64,000 nucleotides of DNA from NCBI GenBank assembly GCA_017519975.1, contig JAFWRM010000022.1, forward strand, positions 19,582-83,581. Reading direction: 5' to 3'. The stretch comes from Oscillospiraceae bacterium. Lineage in GTDB: Bacteria; Bacillota; Clostridia; Oscillospirales; Oscillospiraceae. Numbering within the stretch: position 1 is the first letter of the stretch; each line of letters begins with the position of its first letter. Below the pieces are notes generated by a model. That model did no database searches. It saw only the letters and a list, made by a program, of their open reading frames with translations, and had not been told where the DNA came from. Position numbers and translations under genes: made by a program. Below are positions 1 through 7,988 of the stretch, piece after piece.

Positions 1-54
1 CGGATCCCAATCCATATATCATATGACGACGGATATCTACACAGGAGGGTTATT

Positions 55-996
55 ATGAGCAGCAGCGAAATGATCTGGAAGCAGCCCGATGACGGCTGCA
101 GCTACTATACGCCTGAGGAATATGCCCGGTTCGGCGATGTGTTCTCGCCGGTGGAGTTTGACTCTTCGTACATCCGCAGAAAACACCTGGACATCCCGTA
201 CGGAACATTGCCGGAGCAGAAGCTCGACCTGTATCTGCCCGATGAGGGGGATGGACCCTGGCCGGTGATCTTTTATGTGCACGGCGGCGGATGGATGATG
301 GGCACCAAGACACTGGGCGCCGTCACCTGCGTGATCGGAGCGCTGGATCGGGGCTACGCGGTCATTGCCCCGGATTACCGGCTGGCGCCGGGCGTCACGT
401 TCCCGGAGTTCATTTTCGACATAAAGACGGCCGTCCGCTGGGCCAGGGCCCATGCGGCGGAGTACGGCCTTGACCCGGATCGCTTCGGGATGATCGGGGA
501 CTCGGCGGGAGGACATATCACGCTGATGATAGGCTTTACCGCGGGGCATGCGGAATACGAGGGAGAGCAGTACGGCTGGCCGGGCGTGTCCAGTGCGGTG
601 CAGGCGATCTGCGACATGTACGGACCGTCTGATCTGTCCGCCGACGAAACGGGGTGGTATCGGGAGTCTCAGGTAAAGCGCTTCCCGTCGATGTTCGGGG
701 GAAATATGTATCTGACAGCGTTCGGAACGGACAACAGGAACCTGCTGAAGCTGATCAGCCCCATATCCTTCGTGACGGAGGACATTCCTCCCGTGATGAT
801 CCAGCAGGGGCATGAGGACGGTATCGTGCCGTATCAGCACAGCAAGATCCTGGCGGAGAAGATCTCGGCGGTCTGCGGTCCCGACCGGGTGGAATGTCAT
901 ATATATGAGTGGCGCAACCATTCCGACCCGGCTTTTCTGACCGAGGAGAGCGTGCGCCAGGTGGTGGACTTCTTTGACCGAAGACTGAAGAAATGA
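55..996 (+). CDS. Alpha/beta hydrolase, carboxylesterase/acetylesterase type
   Basis: This 313-residue cytoplasmic protein is a hydrolase of the hormone-sensitive-lipase-like (HSL) esterase group. The sequence shows the oxyanion-hole motif HGGG at about residues 76-79, the nucleophile elbow GDSAGG at about 148-153, and a C-terminal half with a plausible catalytic Asp (HEDGIVPY) and His (WRNHSDP). There is no signal peptide. The start is fixed by AGGAGGG at 43-49, six bases before the ATG. It heads a three-gene run with the SIMPL protein and the Nudix hydrolase, with gaps of 22 and 4 bases. The family acts on short acyl esters, including acetylated sugars; the substrate here cannot be read from sequence. 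No promoter is visible in the 54 bases upstream. Confidence 0.85.
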   Translation: MSSSEMIWKQPDDGCSYYTPEEYARFGDVFSPVEFDSSYIRRKHLDIPYGTLPEQKLDLYLPDEGDGPWPVIFYVHGGGWMMGTKTLGAVTCVIGALDRGYAVIAPDYRLAPGVTFPEFIFDIKTAVRWARAHAAEYGLDPDRFGMIGDSAGGHITLMIGFTAGHAEYEGEQYGWPGVSSAVQAICDMYGPSDLSADETGWYRESQVKRFPSMFGGNMYLTAFGTDNRNLLKLISPISFVTEDIPPVMIQQGHEDGIVPYQHSKILAEKISAVCGPDRVECHIYEWRNHSDPAFLTEESVRQVVDFFDRRLKK

Positions 997-1018
997 TGAC
1001 AGAACTCCGGAGGAGGGA

Positions 1019-1687
1019 ATGACAGTGGAAAGAACCATAAGGGTAACGGGACGGGGAAAGCTCGCCGTGCCTCCGGATACGATCTGCCTGGTCATCACGG
1101 CGGAAGGACGGTATCCTGACTACGCGGAGGCAATGAGACGTTCCGCGGAGGATACGGAAGCTGTGCGCGGCGCCATCGCCGCGGCGGGGCTTGACCCGAA
1201 GGACCTGAAGACGGCCCATTTCGGGATCAACACCGAATATGAGGGCGTGCAGGACAAGAACGGCAGCTGGATCCAGCGCTTCGCCGGATACCGCTGCGAG
1301 CACCGTATGACGATCCGTTTCCCACGGGGCAGCGAGCAGCTTTCGCAGGTGATGGAGGGGATGGCACGCTGTCCGGCCGCCGCCAGCTTTCATGTGGAAT
1401 ACACGGTGAAGGATCCCGAGAAAGTCCGGAACCGCCTGCTGAAGCATGCGGTCTCGGATTCCAGGAAAAAGGCGGAGACGCTGACGCGCGCGGCGGGCGT
1501 GACGCTGGGAGACGTCGTCAGCATCGACTGCTCCTGGGGAGAGGGCGAGATCATGTCCCGCCCGGTGAACTCGGTCATGATGGACAAGACGGCCACGCCG
1601 GAAGAAGCCTGCGGCTTTGACATGTCCATGGAGCCGGAGGACATCTCCGTCGAGGATACCGTCACGGTGATATGGTCGATCCGGTGA
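1019..1687 (+). CDS. SIMPL domain protein (DUF541)
   Basis: This 222-residue protein belongs to the SIMPL (DUF541) family. The N-terminal pattern RTIRVTGRGKLAVPPDT followed by alternating strands is typical of the family. Bacterial members are often periplasmic or exported, but this copy has no signal peptide and is probably cytoplasmic, as is common in Gram-positive relatives. No catalytic residues are known for the family. The ribosome site GGAGGAGGG (1009-1017) lies directly before the ATG, so the in-frame GTG at 1025 is an alternative start. It is co-directional with the esterase upstream and the Nudix gene downstream. Function is unknown. Confidence 0.8.
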   Translation: MTVERTIRVTGRGKLAVPPDTICLVITAEGRYPDYAEAMRRSAEDTEAVRGAIAAAGLDPKDLKTAHFGINTEYEGVQDKNGSWIQRFAGYRCEHRMTIRFPRGSEQLSQVMEGMARCPAAASFHVEYTVKDPEKVRNRLLKHAVSDSRKKAETLTRAAGVTLGDVVSIDCSWGEGEIMSRPVNSVMMDKTATPEEACGFDMSMEPEDISVEDTVTVIWSIR

Positions 1688-1691
1688 GCGC

Positions 1692-2108
1692 ATGACCGAA
1701 GCATCGAAAAGGAAGACCGTGCGGGTCGCCGCGGCCGTCCTCCTGAAAGACGGCCGCGTATTCGCCACTCAGCGCGGCTATGGACCATACAGGGACTGGT
1801 GGGAATTCCCGGGAGGAAAGATCGAAAAAGGCGAGACTCCGGAAGAAGCCCTGCGGCGGGAGATCCGTGAGGAACTGGACACGGAGATCCGGGTGGGAGA
1901 GCTGTTCGAGGAAGTGGAGTACGACTATCCCGATTTTCATCTTAGCATGAAATGCTTTCTGGCGGACGTGATATCCGGGCACCTGGTCCTTCGGGAGCAT
2001 GAGGACGCGCGGTGGCTTCCTCCGGAAAGACTGGACGATGTTCAGTGGCTTCCCGCGGATCTGAGCGTCGTCGACCGATTGAAAAGGCGTCTTCTGCAGA
2101 CAGAATAA
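1692..2108 (+). CDS. Nudix hydrolase, (deoxy)nucleoside triphosphate pyrophosphohydrolase type
   Basis: This 138-residue protein is a MutT/NudG-like Nudix hydrolase. The Nudix box runs from about residue 37 (GGKIEKGETPEEALRREIREEL) and keeps the Mg-binding REIREE core; the usual final Gly is Asp (EELDTEI), a variant seen in a common Bacillota subgroup. The N-terminus VRVAAAVLLKDGRVFATQRG and the motif EFPGGKIE fit enzymes that remove oxidised or modified nucleotides from the pool. The exact substrate (8-oxo-dGTP or others) is inferred, not shown. It starts four bases after the SIMPL gene stop with a weak ribosome site, which suggests translational coupling. A hairpin terminator follows. Confidence 0.85.
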   Translation: MTEASKRKTVRVAAAVLLKDGRVFATQRGYGPYRDWWEFPGGKIEKGETPEEALRREIREELDTEIRVGELFEEVEYDYPDFHLSMKCFLADVISGHLVLREHEDARWLPPERLDDVQWLPADLSVVDRLKRRLLQTE

Positions 2109-2114
2109 AAAACG

Positions 2115-2144
2115 AGCGGCCGTTCCACATGCGGAACGGCCGCT
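2115..2144. terminator. Bidirectional hairpin terminator
   Basis: A perfect 12-bp stem, AGCGGCCGTTCC (2115-2126) with GGAACGGCCGCT (2133-2144), has a 6-nt loop. It lies between the stops of the convergent Nudix gene (+) and old-yellow-enzyme gene (-). An A-rich tract on the left gives a U-rich tail for the minus-strand transcript. Confidence 0.8.
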
Positions 2145-2163
2145 TGAGTGTTCTCATACCATT

Positions 2164-4101
2164 TCAGAAGATGTCAGCGACGGCAGCGTCGGCCATGGCG
2201 GTGGCCTGCATGATATTCTTCGGTGTGACGCTGTCTCCGATCACAAAGAACTGCGGGGCGCACTCCCGCAGGGACCAGGCCTCCTCGGAAAGCGGCTTCT
2301 GGCCCATGGCGCAAACCACCGTATCCGCCGGAACAAAGACGCCGCCCTCGCACTCAACGCCGTCCTTACGGACGGAATTGGCGCGGACGCCGAGAAGTGT
2401 CTCGATTCCCAGTTCCCGGATCTTCAGATCCAGAGCCGTCTGATGCAGGATGTTCCCGCCGCTGTTGAGCGCGGGGGCCATCTCTACGATGCAGACCTTT
2501 CTCCCGAGCTGAGCCAGGTAGATGGCCAGCTCGGTTCCCACGAGTCCGCCGCCCAGGACGGCTACGCGTTCCCCGGCCAGAGAGGTATCCGCATAGATCT
2601 CCTCGGCCGTAAGAGTGCTTTCAATGCCGGGTACGGGCGGCCGGAAGGGGACCGCGCCGACGGAGGCGATGATCACGTCAGCCCCGACGGAGTCGGCGTA
2701 GGCTTTCGTGACTTCCGTGTTCAGGCGGATCTCTGCGCCGGAATCCCGCACCTTTCTCTCCTGGTACTCCAGATAGGCCCGGATCTTCTTTTTGAAGGGA
2801 ACGGATTCCTCGCACTTCAGGGCACCGCCCAGACGTCCGGACTTCTCGCACAGGATGACTTTATGGCCTCTCTGCGCAGCCTCGATGGCCGCCTGCATGC
2901 CGCCGATCCCGCCGCCGGCGACGAGCACGGTGCGGGAGGGGACGGCGGGGGACGAGTGCTTTTTTTCCGCCTCACGCCCGATCTCCGGGTTGACGGCACA
3001 GAAGATCTGGCCGTTGGTGATCAGATGGCTGAAGCAGGCCAGACAGCGCAGGCAGGGGCGGATTTCTTCGGGGCAGCCGGCCCGGGCCTTGCGCGGCAGA
3101 TCGGGATCCGCCATCAGCGCACGGGCAATCTCGACGACGTCGGCCTTCCCGGAAGCAAGGATCTCCTCGAGCAGGTCCGGGTCGGAATGGGCGCCCACGG
3201 TGGCGATGAGGCTCTCCCGGACATGGGGCTTTATGGCAGCGGCGTATTTCACATTACAGCTGTCCTCCATGAAGATGCTCGGGTGCGTCACAGTGAAGAC
3301 GTCCGGGTTTTCATGGTGGCCGGCGGATACGTGGATCAGGTCGACGTGTCCGTCCAGCATCTTCGCGATGGCAATGCCCTCGTCCAGATCGTAACCCGCC
3401 GGCGTCACTTCGGAGCCGGAGATGCGGATCTCGATGGGGAATCCGGGCCCCACGGCTTTCCGGACCGCGTCGCAGACCGCCAGCGGGAAGCGCATGCGGT
3501 TTTCAAGGCTTCCGCCCCAGCGATCTTTCCTGAGATTGACCTTGCTGGACATGAACTGGCTCAGCAGCCAGCCGTGGCCGCCGTGGATGGTGACCATGCC
3601 GCAGCCGCAGGCTTTGGCGAACGCGGCCGCGCGGGCATACTTCTCCACCGTTTCCCAGATGACGCTCTCCGGCATTTCGAGATACTCCAGGCCGCTGGCG
3701 TCGACGCCGCCGCAGGGCCCGAAGATCACATGCCCTTCGCCCGCCGACTGATAGCTGTATCGGCCGCCGTGCTGGAGTTCGACGGAGCAGACGGCCCCAT
3801 GGCGGCGTACGGCAGCGGTCAGGCGGTTGAGCGGGGTGTGGTTCGAAGGAGCGTCCAGACGGATCATGGGCTCTCCGAACATGCCGTGCTCGGAATCCAC
3901 CACGCAGTCGCCAAGGCAGACGGAGGCGGCGCCTCCGGCCGCCTTGCGCTCATAGAAAGCGGTGTAGTTGTCGTCCGGATGGAAATGGGCATCCAGGTTC
4001 CGGCCGGACATGGGGGACGAAAACAGGCGGTTGCGGAACACGGTCCGCCCAAGCGTGACCGGTTCGAACAGATGAGGGTATCTGAAGGTGTCGGATGACA
4101 T
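2164..4101 (-). CDS. NADH:flavin oxidoreductase / 2,4-dienoyl-CoA reductase family
   Basis: This 645-residue enzyme is of the FadH/BaiCD/trimethylamine-dehydrogenase type. An N-terminal old-yellow-enzyme TIM barrel (about residues 1-345) binds FMN. A four-cysteine Fe-S cluster follows (CLRCLAC and a fourth Cys before AVNPE, about 350-370). The C-terminal half is a pyridine-nucleotide domain with two dinucleotide folds: VLVAGGGIGGMQAA (FAD) and VAVLGGGLVGTELA (NAD(P)H). Members reduce enoate double bonds in unsaturated acyl-CoAs, bile-acid intermediates or xenobiotics; the substrate here is not predictable. GGGAGGAGG lies just before the ATG. It is the last gene of the prfA-tsaC-coaE-aminopeptidase run, 39 bases after the aminopeptidase stop. 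Confidence 0.88.
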   Translation of the reverse strand: MSSDTFRYPHLFEPVTLGRTVFRNRLFSSPMSGRNLDAHFHPDDNYTAFYERKAAGGAASVCLGDCVVDSEHGMFGEPMIRLDAPSNHTPLNRLTAAVRRHGAVCSVELQHGGRYSYQSAGEGHVIFGPCGGVDASGLEYLEMPESVIWETVEKYARAAAFAKACGCGMVTIHGGHGWLLSQFMSSKVNLRKDRWGGSLENRMRFPLAVCDAVRKAVGPGFPIEIRISGSEVTPAGYDLDEGIAIAKMLDGHVDLIHVSAGHHENPDVFTVTHPSIFMEDSCNVKYAAAIKPHVRESLIATVGAHSDPDLLEEILASGKADVVEIARALMADPDLPRKARAGCPEEIRPCLRCLACFSHLITNGQIFCAVNPEIGREAEKKHSSPAVPSRTVLVAGGGIGGMQAAIEAAQRGHKVILCEKSGRLGGALKCEESVPFKKKIRAYLEYQERKVRDSGAEIRLNTEVTKAYADSVGADVIIASVGAVPFRPPVPGIESTLTAEEIYADTSLAGERVAVLGGGLVGTELAIYLAQLGRKVCIVEMAPALNSGGNILHQTALDLKIRELGIETLLGVRANSVRKDGVECEGGVFVPADTVVCAMGQKPLSEEAWSLRECAPQFFVIGDSVTPKNIMQATAMADAAVADIF

Positions 4102-4140
4102 GGGGTGGCCTCCTCCCTTTGTACGGTTCGTATTGGACGC

Positions 4141-5511
4141 TCAGCGCTCCTCGTAGACGGCCTTGACGGCCCGGTAGGTCATGTAGCAGTCGTTGACGGC
4201 GACGGCTTCGCATGGCGCGTGCATGCTCAGAACGGGTACGCCGGCGTCGATCGTCTCGATGTTGCGGTTGGCCATGAACTTGGCGATGGTGCCGCCGCCG
4301 CCCTGATCCACCTTGCCGAGCTCCGCCATCTGCCAGGTCACGCCGGCTTTCGCAAAGATGCGGCGGACGGTGCCTACGGTCTCAGCGGACGCGTCGTTGG
4401 AGCCGGACTTGCCGCGGGCGCCGGTGAACTTCAGAATGCCGACGCCGTAATTGCACTTGGCGTTGTTGCGCTTCTCGGATACCTCGGGGAAGTTGGGGTC
4501 GAAAGCGTTGCATACGTCAGCAGACAGGCAGAAACTCTGCTCGAAGCAGCGGCGCAGGCTGACGCCCTGGGTTTCGCACAGATCCTGCATGAAGAACTCG
4601 AAGGCCGTGGACTGGCTGCCGGTGACGCCGTCGGAGCCGACCTCTTCCTTGTCCGTGAGAATGCAGACGGCCGTGCGCTCGGGATCCCGGATATCGAAGA
4701 TGGCTTTCAGTTCTGCCCAGGCGCAGGAACGGTCGTCGTGGCCATAGGAGGCGATCATGGAGCGGTCGAGACCGAGATATCTGGCTTTGAAGGCGGGCAC
4801 GGCGCAGATCTCAGCGGAGATGAAGTCCTCTTCGCACAGACCGCAGCGCTCGTGGATCAGCTCGAGGACTTTCGCCTTGAAGCGCTCGTCGCCGTTCGCT
4901 GCAGGGGTGCTGCCGATGAACACGTTCAGATTCTCTCCGGTAAAGAGATCGGAGGCTGTCTTCTTGACCTGATCGGCGGCCAGATGGGGCAGCAGGTCGG
5001 TGATCATGAACACGGGGTCACCCTCGTCCTCGCCGATGCTGATCTGCACGGTCGAGCCGTCGGCCCGTACGGCCACACCGTGGAGGGCCAGGGGGATAGT
5101 GACCCACTGGTATTTCTTGATGCCGCCGTAGTAATGGGTCTTCAGCAGGGCCATCTCACCGTCCTCGTAAAAGGGAAGCTGCTTGAGATCCAGACGGGGG
5201 GAGTCGATATGGGCGCCGGCAATGTTGCAGCCGTGACTCAGATCCTGCCGTCCGATGACCGCGAGAATCATGGATTTTCCGCGGTTGACGGAATAGACGC
5301 GGTCGCCCGCCCTCAGCGCCATTCCCGGCACATAGGGAACGAACCCGGCCTTCTCCGCTTCCTTTACGGCGTAGGTTACGCATTCGCGTTCTGTCTTGCC
5401 GGCATTCAGGAAGTCGATGTAGGAGTCGGCGTACGCACGGGATTCCCGCTTTTCGCTCTCGTCCATCTTTTCTTCCAGATGGGTCTGCTTGTAGAAGACG
5501 TTCTCACTCAT
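4141..5511 (-). CDS. M18 family aminopeptidase
   Basis: This 456-residue zinc aminopeptidase (aspartyl aminopeptidase family M18) removes N-terminal residues from cytosolic peptides. The expected metal and catalytic residues are visible in order: His in GAHIDSPRLD, Asp in YGHDDRSC, the Glu pair in DKEEVGSDG, Asp in SADVCNAFDPN and His in LSMHAPCE near the C-terminus. Length is normal. The start ATG overlaps the coaE stop as ATGA, so it is translationally coupled. Peptide preference (acidic or broad) cannot be decided. It is unrelated in function to its coenzyme and translation neighbours. Confidence 0.9.
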   Translation of the reverse strand: MSENVFYKQTHLEEKMDESEKRESRAYADSYIDFLNAGKTERECVTYAVKEAEKAGFVPYVPGMALRAGDRVYSVNRGKSMILAVIGRQDLSHGCNIAGAHIDSPRLDLKQLPFYEDGEMALLKTHYYGGIKKYQWVTIPLALHGVAVRADGSTVQISIGEDEGDPVFMITDLLPHLAADQVKKTASDLFTGENLNVFIGSTPAANGDERFKAKVLELIHERCGLCEEDFISAEICAVPAFKARYLGLDRSMIASYGHDDRSCAWAELKAIFDIRDPERTAVCILTDKEEVGSDGVTGSQSTAFEFFMQDLCETQGVSLRRCFEQSFCLSADVCNAFDPNFPEVSEKRNNAKCNYGVGILKFTGARGKSGSNDASAETVGTVRRIFAKAGVTWQMAELGKVDQGGGGTIAKFMANRNIETIDAGVPVLSMHAPCEAVAVNDCYMTYRAVKAVYEER

Positions 5512-6107
5512 TTGTATTTCCTCACTTTCTCTGTAAAAAAACCGCGGCAGTAGCTTTCAAATTCTTCCGCAGTCCTATAGTCGTTGAACAGCACATGATC
5601 GCAGTTTTCCCTGAACCACTCGTCGCTCTTCTGCGCGCGGATGCGCATCAGAGCGTATTCATGGTCGATGCTGTCGCGTGCCATGATCCGGGCGGCCCTC
5701 GCCTCCTCAGGAGCCGTAACGGCGACGGTGCAGTCGCACAGGCGTCCGAGTCCGCTCTCGATCAGAGCCACGGCGTCTATGGCGGCCAGCGTTCCTCCGC
5801 AGGCTTCATGCTCCGCCAGAAGCCGCTCCACCTTACGGCAGACGAAGCCGTGGGTGATGGCGTTCAGATCGGACAACGCGGCATCGTCGGAGAAGACGAT
5901 GGCCCCCAGCGTCTTGCGCTGCAGCACGCCTCCGACGACCGTGCCTGGGAATCTTGCCTCGATTCCGGACAGCATCTCAGCGCTGGTCTGCGTCAGCCCG
6001 TGATAGACCTCGTCACAGTCGATCACGAGACCTCCCAGGTCGCGGATGGCGTTGAGGGCCGTGGTCTTTCCCGTGCCGGTCCCGCCGGTCAACCCGAATA
6101 CGGTCAT
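5508..6107 (-). CDS. coaE: Dephospho-CoA kinase
   Basis: This 199-residue P-loop kinase phosphorylates the 3'-hydroxyl of dephospho-CoA, the last step of coenzyme A synthesis. It begins MTVFGLTGGTGTGKTTA, where the usual CoaE G-x-x-G-S-G-K-S/T loop is the variant GGTGTGKTT, followed by IDCDEVYH (substrate Asp) and a typical ARIMARD segment. Length matches the family. Both ends overlap neighbours by four bases (ATGA), tsaC upstream and the M18 peptidase downstream, so the four genes form one operon from prfA. Confidence 0.9.
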   Translation of the reverse strand: MTVFGLTGGTGTGKTTALNAIRDLGGLVIDCDEVYHGLTQTSAEMLSGIEARFPGTVVGGVLQRKTLGAIVFSDDAALSDLNAITHGFVCRKVERLLAEHEACGGTLAAIDAVALIESGLGRLCDCTVAVTAPEEARAARIMARDSIDHEYALMRIRAQKSDEWFRENCDHVLFNDYRTAEEFESYCRGFFTEKVRKYK

Positions 6108-6727
6108 GCGATCACCTCCGTGCCGAGTATGTGCGCGATCTCTTCCGGTGCCAGACCGCCCCGGCGCAGAATGCGGGGGACGGGACCGGTGAGATCGACG
6201 ATGGTGGATTCTATGCCCACGGAACAGGTACCCCCGTCCAGAATAAACGGGATCCGGCCTCCCAGCGCCTTGAGCACCTCGTGGGCAGATTTCGGGCTCG
6301 GCATCCCGGACAGATTCGCCGAGGGGGCGGCCAGGGGACCGCCGAACTCACGAAGCAGCTTCAGCGTCAGAGGATGATCCGGGCAGCGAAGGCCGACGGT
6401 GTTCCGGCCGGCGGTAACGATGTCCGGCACCGCCCGGCTCTTTTTCACGACGATCGTGAGGGGGCCGGGCCAGAAAGCGTCCGCCAGAATGCGCGCGGAC
6501 TCCGTCAGGTCGTCACTGAGGGCCTTGCAGGCCTCCCAGCCGGGCACCAGCAGACTGATGGGCTTCTGGGGGGGACGCCCCTTTACTTCATAAAGCTTTT
6601 TCACTGCGGCGGCGTTTCGTCCGTCCGCCGCAAGGCCGTATACCGTTTCGGTGGGGACGGCCGCGAGATCTCCGCTGCGGAGCGTATCCGCAACGGAAGA
6701 GATGCAGGTGGTAAGACAGGTCTCCAT
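6104..6727 (-). CDS. tsaC: L-threonylcarbamoyladenylate synthase (YrdC/Sua5 short form)
   Basis: This 207-residue YrdC-domain protein makes threonylcarbamoyl-AMP from threonine, bicarbonate and ATP, the first step of t6A37 modification of ANN-decoding tRNAs. Visible signatures are VPTETVYGLAADG near the N-terminus, KGRPPQKPISLLV (Lys/Arg binding site) and APSANLSGMPSP. It lacks the extra C-terminal Sua5 domain, so it is the short YrdC/TsaC form. It lies 10 bases after prfA and overlaps coaE by four bases. In many Bacillota prfA, prmC and this gene are contiguous; here prmC is missing from the cluster. Confidence 0.9.
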   Translation of the reverse strand: METCLTTCISSVADTLRSGDLAAVPTETVYGLAADGRNAAAVKKLYEVKGRPPQKPISLLVPGWEACKALSDDLTESARILADAFWPGPLTIVVKKSRAVPDIVTAGRNTVGLRCPDHPLTLKLLREFGGPLAAPSANLSGMPSPKSAHEVLKALGGRIPFILDGGTCSVGIESTIVDLTGPVPRILRRGGLAPEEIAHILGTEVIA

Positions 6728-6737
6728 ATTGGTCCTT

Positions 6738-7796
6738 TCAGGTCTGACTTTCGAGGCGGGCCGCTTGGTCCGCCATGGTCAGTGCGTCGATGATCTCGTC
6801 CAGATCCCCGTTGAGGATCTGATCCAGCTTGTACAGAGTCAGGCCGATCCGGTGGTCCGTCACCCGACCCTGAGGGAAATTGTACGTTCGGATCCGCTCG
6901 CTGCGGTCTCCGGTGCCAACCTGACTCTTCCGCTCGGCCGCGTAAGCGGCGTTCTGGCGCTGTACCTCCGCGTCGTACAGACGTGAGATCAGGATCTTCA
7001 TCGCCCGGTCTTTGTTCTTATACTGGCTGCGTTCGTCCTGACATTCTACTACTGTGCCCGTGGGCAGATGGGTGATGCGAATGGCGGACTCCGTCTTGTT
7101 GATATGCTGGCCGCCGGCGCCCGAGGAGCGGAACGTGTCGATTTTCAGGTCGTTCGGATCGATCTGAAACTCCACTTCCTCCATTTCAGGAAGGACGGCC
7201 ACAGTGACGGTGCTGGTGTGGATGCGCCCGCCGGACTCCGTCTCAGGGACACGCTGCACGCGATGTACGCCGCTTTCATATTTCAGGCGGGACCAGGCGC
7301 CGCTGCCCTCGATGAGAAAGCTGATCTCCTTGATGCCGCCGAGCTCCGTTTCGTTGACGTTGGCGATCTCCGTCGTCCAGCCGCGGGAATCCGCGTACAT
7401 GCCGTACATCCGGTACAGACTGTGGGCGAAAAGCGCCGCTTCCTCGCCGCCGGCACCGCCGCGGATCTCGACGATCACGTTCTTCCCGTCGTTTGGGTCT
7501 TTCGGCAGAAGCAGGACCCTGAGTTTTTCCTCCAGACGGGAGATGTCCGCCGCGGCACGATCGACTTCTTCACGTGCCAGATCCTTCAGATCCGGATCGC
7601 CCAGCAGGGAAAGAGCCTCCTCACGGTCGGCCAGGCGCTTTCGGTACTCACGGTACGCGTCCACCAGCGGAGCCAGATCCTTCTGCTCCTTGGACAGCGT
7701 GCGGAACAGGGCAGGATCGGCATAGACTTCCGGCTGCTGCAGCCGCTCCTCAAGAATGCTGTATTTTCGTTCGATTTCTTTCAGTTTGTCGAGCAT
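6738..7796 (-). CDS. prfA: Peptide chain release factor 1
   Basis: This 352-residue class I release factor ends translation at UAA and UAG. The catalytic GGQ loop appears as [14 protein letters not shown] at about residues 225-240. The codon-recognition tripeptide of RF1 is visible as P-E-T in [16 protein letters not shown], which separates it from RF2. An N-terminal coiled helix domain and a basic C-terminus are normal. The ribosome site is weak. It is the first gene of the minus-strand operon and has a good promoter about 45-70 bases upstream. Confidence 0.96.
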   Translation of the reverse strand: MLDKLKEIERKYSILEERLQQPEVYADPALFRTLSKEQKDLAPLVDAYREYRKRLADREEALSLLGDPDLKDLAREEVDRAAADISRLEEKLRVLLLPKDPNDGKNVIVEIRGGAGGEEAALFAHSLYRMYGMYADSRGWTTEIANVNETELGGIKEISFLIEGSGAWSRLKYESGVHRVQRVPETESGGRIHTSTVTVAVLPEMEEVEFQIDPNDLKIDTFRSSGAGGQHINKTESAIRITHLPTGTVVECQDERSQYKNKDRAMKILISRLYDAEVQRQNAAYAAERKSQVGTGDRSERIRTYNFPQGRVTDHRIGLTLYKLDQILNGDLDEIIDALTMADQAARLESQT

Positions 7797-7839
7797 GGCA
7801 GATCACTCACTACATGCGGTTGATGACTTACAAAAATTT

Positions 7840-7868
7840 AATATATCATACTTGAAGAGAAGTGTAAA
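7840..7868 (-). promoter_or_regulatory. Promoter of the prfA operon
   Basis: On the minus strand, TTTACA (7863-7868) and TATATT (7840-7845) are 17 bases apart, with an extended TGA before the -10. It is SigA-type and drives prfA and the genes after it. Confidence 0.8.
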
Positions 7869-7905
7869 CCGGAACGAAGACCCTGCCGGAGGGGAAAGAT
7901 CCCTT

Positions 7906-7933
7906 TTGTTTTTCTCCATGTCCATGATATAAT
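7906..7933 (+). promoter_or_regulatory. Promoter of the FAD oxidoreductase gene
   Basis: TTGTTT (7906-7911) and a perfect TATAAT (7928-7933) are 16 bases apart. Transcription would begin near 7940. This rules out translation from the upstream in-frame ATG at 7935 and supports the start at 7989. The promoter is divergent from that of prfA. Confidence 0.8.
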
Positions 7934-7988
7934 CATGATGATCGTGGCGGAAAAGAAGGCCCGCGCGGGCCGGACAGAGGGAGGAAAG

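Noticed and set aside
2443..4098. Open frame antisense to the old yellow enzyme gene
   Set aside because: No ribosome site, unnatural composition, and the opposite strand encodes a clear enzyme.
7935..7988. Upstream ATG of the FAD oxidoreductase
   Set aside because: It lies directly after the TATAAT, before the expected transcription start, and lacks a ribosome site.
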